A DNA stretch of 64,000 nt from [Clostridium] aerotolerans DSM 5434 (GTDB taxonomy: Bacteria; Bacillota; Clostridia; Lachnospirales; Lachnospiraceae): positions 92,113 to 156,112 of the forward strand of contig NZ_JHWJ01000014.1 in assembly GCF_000687555.1 (NCBI RefSeq), read 5' to 3'. Within the stretch, counting starts at the first letter, position 1. Every line of letters starts with the position of its first letter. The position numbers and the translations under genes are program-made. The notes beneath the pieces are model-generated. The model did no database searches and was not told the DNA's origin. It was given only the letters and a program-made list of their open reading frames with translations. Shown one piece after another: positions 62,024-64,000 of this stretch.

Positions 62024-63250
62024 CTAAATGACTCCCTTTTTACTGCAATTTTTTTCTTTACGGGTCCGTTTGAAGCAGTACATTTTTTCATCTGCCATTT
62101 TTAAAATGGTTTCTGAAAGAATGTCAGGGCTGTTTCCAACATACACCACGCCATAGCTGATGGACATGGGATATTCCTTCTTTCCTTCGGACACCCTCTG
62201 ATCAATGGCTTTCAGTTTTTCCAGCGCTTCCCTCTCGCCGCAGTTATTGTATACCACCACAAACTCATCACCGCCAAACCGGCAGGTGTAATCCTCCTCA
62301 CCGGCGGACTTTTTAAGCTCCTCTGATACCAGCTTGATATATTCATCCCCATTTAAATGGCCGAATTGGTCGTTGATCTGCTTTAAATCATCAAGATCAA
62401 TCATGCAAATGGAGAAAGGAGCTCCTGTTTCTATATAAGACTCAATGGTATGAAGGCAGTTTCTACGGTTATTCAGTCCAGTGAGCTCGTCTTTATAAGC
62501 CATGACTTCCAAAAACGCTTCATTTTCTTTTTGATAGGTAATATCTGTTATGAGATGAACCACTGCTTTTCTATCCTCCCAAAGCAAAGAATATGCTTTT
62601 ACCTGAAATATTTGGTCATGGGAACATGTAAATTCATACCTCTGCTCCAGTTCTTCCCCCTGGCAGGACTGAAGCCTGGTCAACAGCGGAAAATCCTTTC
62701 CAAAAATTGTTGTATTGTTGGAAGAATCATAAAACCGCTTTTTCGCCAGTTCATTGGTATAGAGTATCTCCCCGGTTTCTTCGTCAGTAACCACCACCCA
62801 CTCCTTTAAGCTGTTCATAATGGACACCAAAAGGGTATTGAACTTTCTTTCCTTCTCCGCCTGTTCCCTTAATTTATTTTCTCTTTGTTCCAGCTGAACT
62901 ACCATTTCATTAAATACTTCTGATAAGTCCCCCATGAAATTAAGCCGCTGTTTATAATCTCCATGTATCACCTGTCTGGTCTGCCAGACCATATGCATTA
63001 AGGACGCATGAAGTTTTTTAAGCTCTCCTGCCATATAATTATCCTGGCCAGGAGGTTTTGCAAGAAGATTTCCTTCTGCCAGATTTTTTAGAAATAGATT
63101 GGCCTCCATTAGACAGAGAGAAAGCTTTTTTAATGCTTCCTGAAGGTCCTTTCCTACCTGGTCCATTCCTTCTATCTCTCCGTCAACCGGCTTATTTTCC
63201 ATCATGTTACGGATCTGCTCCAAAAGAATTATTTCATCTTTTTCCGTCAT
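62024..63250 (-). CDS. Diguanylate cyclase with PAS domain
   Basis: The protein (408 residues from 63250) has a helical N-terminal region with HAMP-like character (ANLFLKNLAEGNLLAKPPG; RQVIHGDYKQRL), a PAS-like domain (TGEILYTNELAKKRFYD), a coiled segment (FLEVMAYKDELTGLNNRRN is the GGDEF entry) and an intact active site RFGGDEFVVVY. It should make cyclic di-GMP; no EAL domain is present. AAGGTGAAAGA precedes ATG 63250. It begins 14 bases after the V4R gene, so the V4R protein is a likely sensory partner. No membrane segment is obvious. Confidence 0.93.
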   Translation of the reverse strand: MTEKDEIILLEQIRNMMENKPVDGEIEGMDQVGKDLQEALKKLSLCLMEANLFLKNLAEGNLLAKPPGQDNYMAGELKKLHASLMHMVWQTRQVIHGDYKQRLNFMGDLSEVFNEMVVQLEQRENKLREQAEKERKFNTLLVSIMNSLKEWVVVTDEETGEILYTNELAKKRFYDSSNNTTIFGKDFPLLTRLQSCQGEELEQRYEFTCSHDQIFQVKAYSLLWEDRKAVVHLITDITYQKENEAFLEVMAYKDELTGLNNRRNCLHTIESYIETGAPFSICMIDLDDLKQINDQFGHLNGDEYIKLVSEELKKSAGEEDYTCRFGGDEFVVVYNNCGEREALEKLKAIDQRVSEGKKEYPMSISYGVVYVGNSPDILSETILKMADEKMYCFKRTRKEKNCSKKGVI

Positions 63251-63264
63251 TCTTTCACCTTCGC

Positions 63265-63804
63265 TCAAAGATTGACCCTTGCCTGGAACCGGCATACGCA
63301 AGAACCTCTGGTCCAGCTGTCAATCTTTGTGACCACGTATTCCTTTCCTTTGTATGCACTTAAAATGCCGGAAAGAAATCCCTTGTCATACTTACAATGA
63401 GTCTCACCCGTAAAGGACCGTCTGGAGCAGTCGACGTCCTCTTCCCTGGTAAGAATTTCATCCTCTGTTCTATCATCCAATGTTTCTACCTTTAAGATAC
63501 TGATCTTATGTACTCTTAAAAGCTCCTGCAGAGTTTTAAAGAACTCTTTGAAAGGAAGGTCCTGACTGATTAAATGCGATGCATAAGCCTTTCCAACCGA
63601 TTTGCCAGCGTTACAAAATAGAATTTTTGCCGCTTTTTCTCCGTACCGGTGTGATAATTCCGCTTTTATGGTATACTCATACAGCCGATATACCATTACA
63701 GACATTTCTTCTCCAAGATGCTTCCGTCCTTCTGCTATATTTCCTATCGTATCCCAGGAGATTAAAGTCTCCTCTCCTGAATGAAAGATATCAAACACAG
63801 GCAT
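63265..63804 (-). CDS. V4R-domain protein
   Basis: The protein (179 residues from ATG 63804) ends with a V4R-type domain (DVDCSRRSFTGETHCKYDKGFLSG, then GSCVCRFQAR), in which conserved cysteines usually bind metal and a pocket holds a small hydrophobic or tetrapyrrole ligand. The N-terminal part has ISWDTIGNIAEGRKHLGEEMSVMVYRLYEYTIK. GGAAGGGGG lies just upstream of this ATG; the longer frame to 63927 has no such site. It is encoded directly before the GGDEF protein and probably supplies its input. Ligand unknown. Confidence 0.85.
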   Translation of the reverse strand: MPVFDIFHSGEETLISWDTIGNIAEGRKHLGEEMSVMVYRLYEYTIKAELSHRYGEKAAKILFCNAGKSVGKAYASHLISQDLPFKEFFKTLQELLRVHKISILKVETLDDRTEDEILTREEDVDCSRRSFTGETHCKYDKGFLSGILSAYKGKEYVVTKIDSWTRGSCVCRFQARVNL

Positions 63805-64000
63805 TGCCCCCTTCCGATACATTCTACTCTGTCTGCAAACCCTTTTGCATGGAACATAAAAGAAACCTGCGGAGACAAACTCGATACGTATGTGATATAT
63901 GATTAATATATTCATAAGCCTTCTCATTTTGTGTGAGGGTAAGTATTTCCTGCCTGTCCGTTTTTTTTATTTCTTCCTGATAAAAAGGTGTACCTTTTTG

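Noticed and set aside
61945..62091. A 49-residue N-terminal extension of the first methyltransferase
   Set aside because: A good promoter lies within it and the extension overlaps the GGDEF gene; the core starts with the family-typical MRFIGSK.
63981..63998. A near-palindrome AAAAAGGT-GT-ACCTTTTT at the right edge
   Set aside because: It may be half of a terminator or operator, but the window ends there and its context cannot be judged.

Overview
The window looks like chromosomal DNA of a low-to-moderate GC anaerobic Firmicute of the Lachnospiraceae/Clostridia type (a Lacrimispora- or Clostridium saccharolyticum-like organism is my best guess). The reasons are the gene families: ChvE/MmsAB sugar uptake with YesMN-type sensing, clostridial choline-binding-type repeats, a DUF6774 small protein, class B sortase, TelA/XpaC and a V4R/GGDEF pair. 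Shine-Dalgarno sequences are strong and terminators are typical hairpin plus U-tract. I see no rRNA, tRNA or CRISPR array.

Layout. 1-4.7 kb (minus): an ABC-exported polysaccharide operon, rfbC - wzm - wzt - methyltransferase - a kinase-like/coiled-coil protein that runs off the left edge. 5-6 kb: a secreted cell-wall-binding protein. 6.1-15.5 kb (minus): a sugar-sensing and uptake module, in which a membrane-anchored binding protein, a YesM-type kinase, an AraC-type response regulator and a second binding lipoprotein form one operon, followed by chvE-mmsA-mmsB. 15.7-17 kb: a YwqG-like protein and a small membrane protein. 17.1-32.4 kb: a second cell-surface glycan region (seven glycosyltransferases, two flippases, DUF2142/DUF2304 membrane proteins, a DegT aminotransferase, an ATP-grasp enzyme and Glf) interrupted by one plus-strand L,D-transpeptidase. 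32.4-39.8 kb: NUDIX, leuA with a long leader, telA-xpaC, glmM and sortase B. 40-42.3 kb: a SARP/BTAD regulator, mgsA and an HD hydrolase.

42.4-44.4 kb is an AT-rich accessory patch with low-complexity Asn-rich and Arg-Asp-repeat proteins, a DUF6774 protein, two decayed gene fragments and the C-terminal scrap of a tyrosine recombinase. 44.5-55.4 kb is housekeeping and membrane genes (malQ, SIMPL lipoprotein, DUF454, YgbA_NO, MscS, DUF3810, lepB, a beta-hydroxyacid dehydrogenase, rpiB, aroC, a lactonase-like propeller). 55.5-60 kb is a polyamine-uptake operon, XRE-cupin regulator - potABCD, with a paired operator candidate. 60-64 kb holds two overlapping adenine methyltransferases that look like a split M.FokI without an endonuclease, then a GGDEF/V4R signalling pair.

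The most unusual items are the split WbdD-like chain-terminator candidate at the left edge, the split FokI-type methyltransferase pair, the approximately 230-nt leuA leader with a 32-codon ORF, and the decayed patch at 43.3-44.4 kb. All family calls come from reading motifs; no database search was run.
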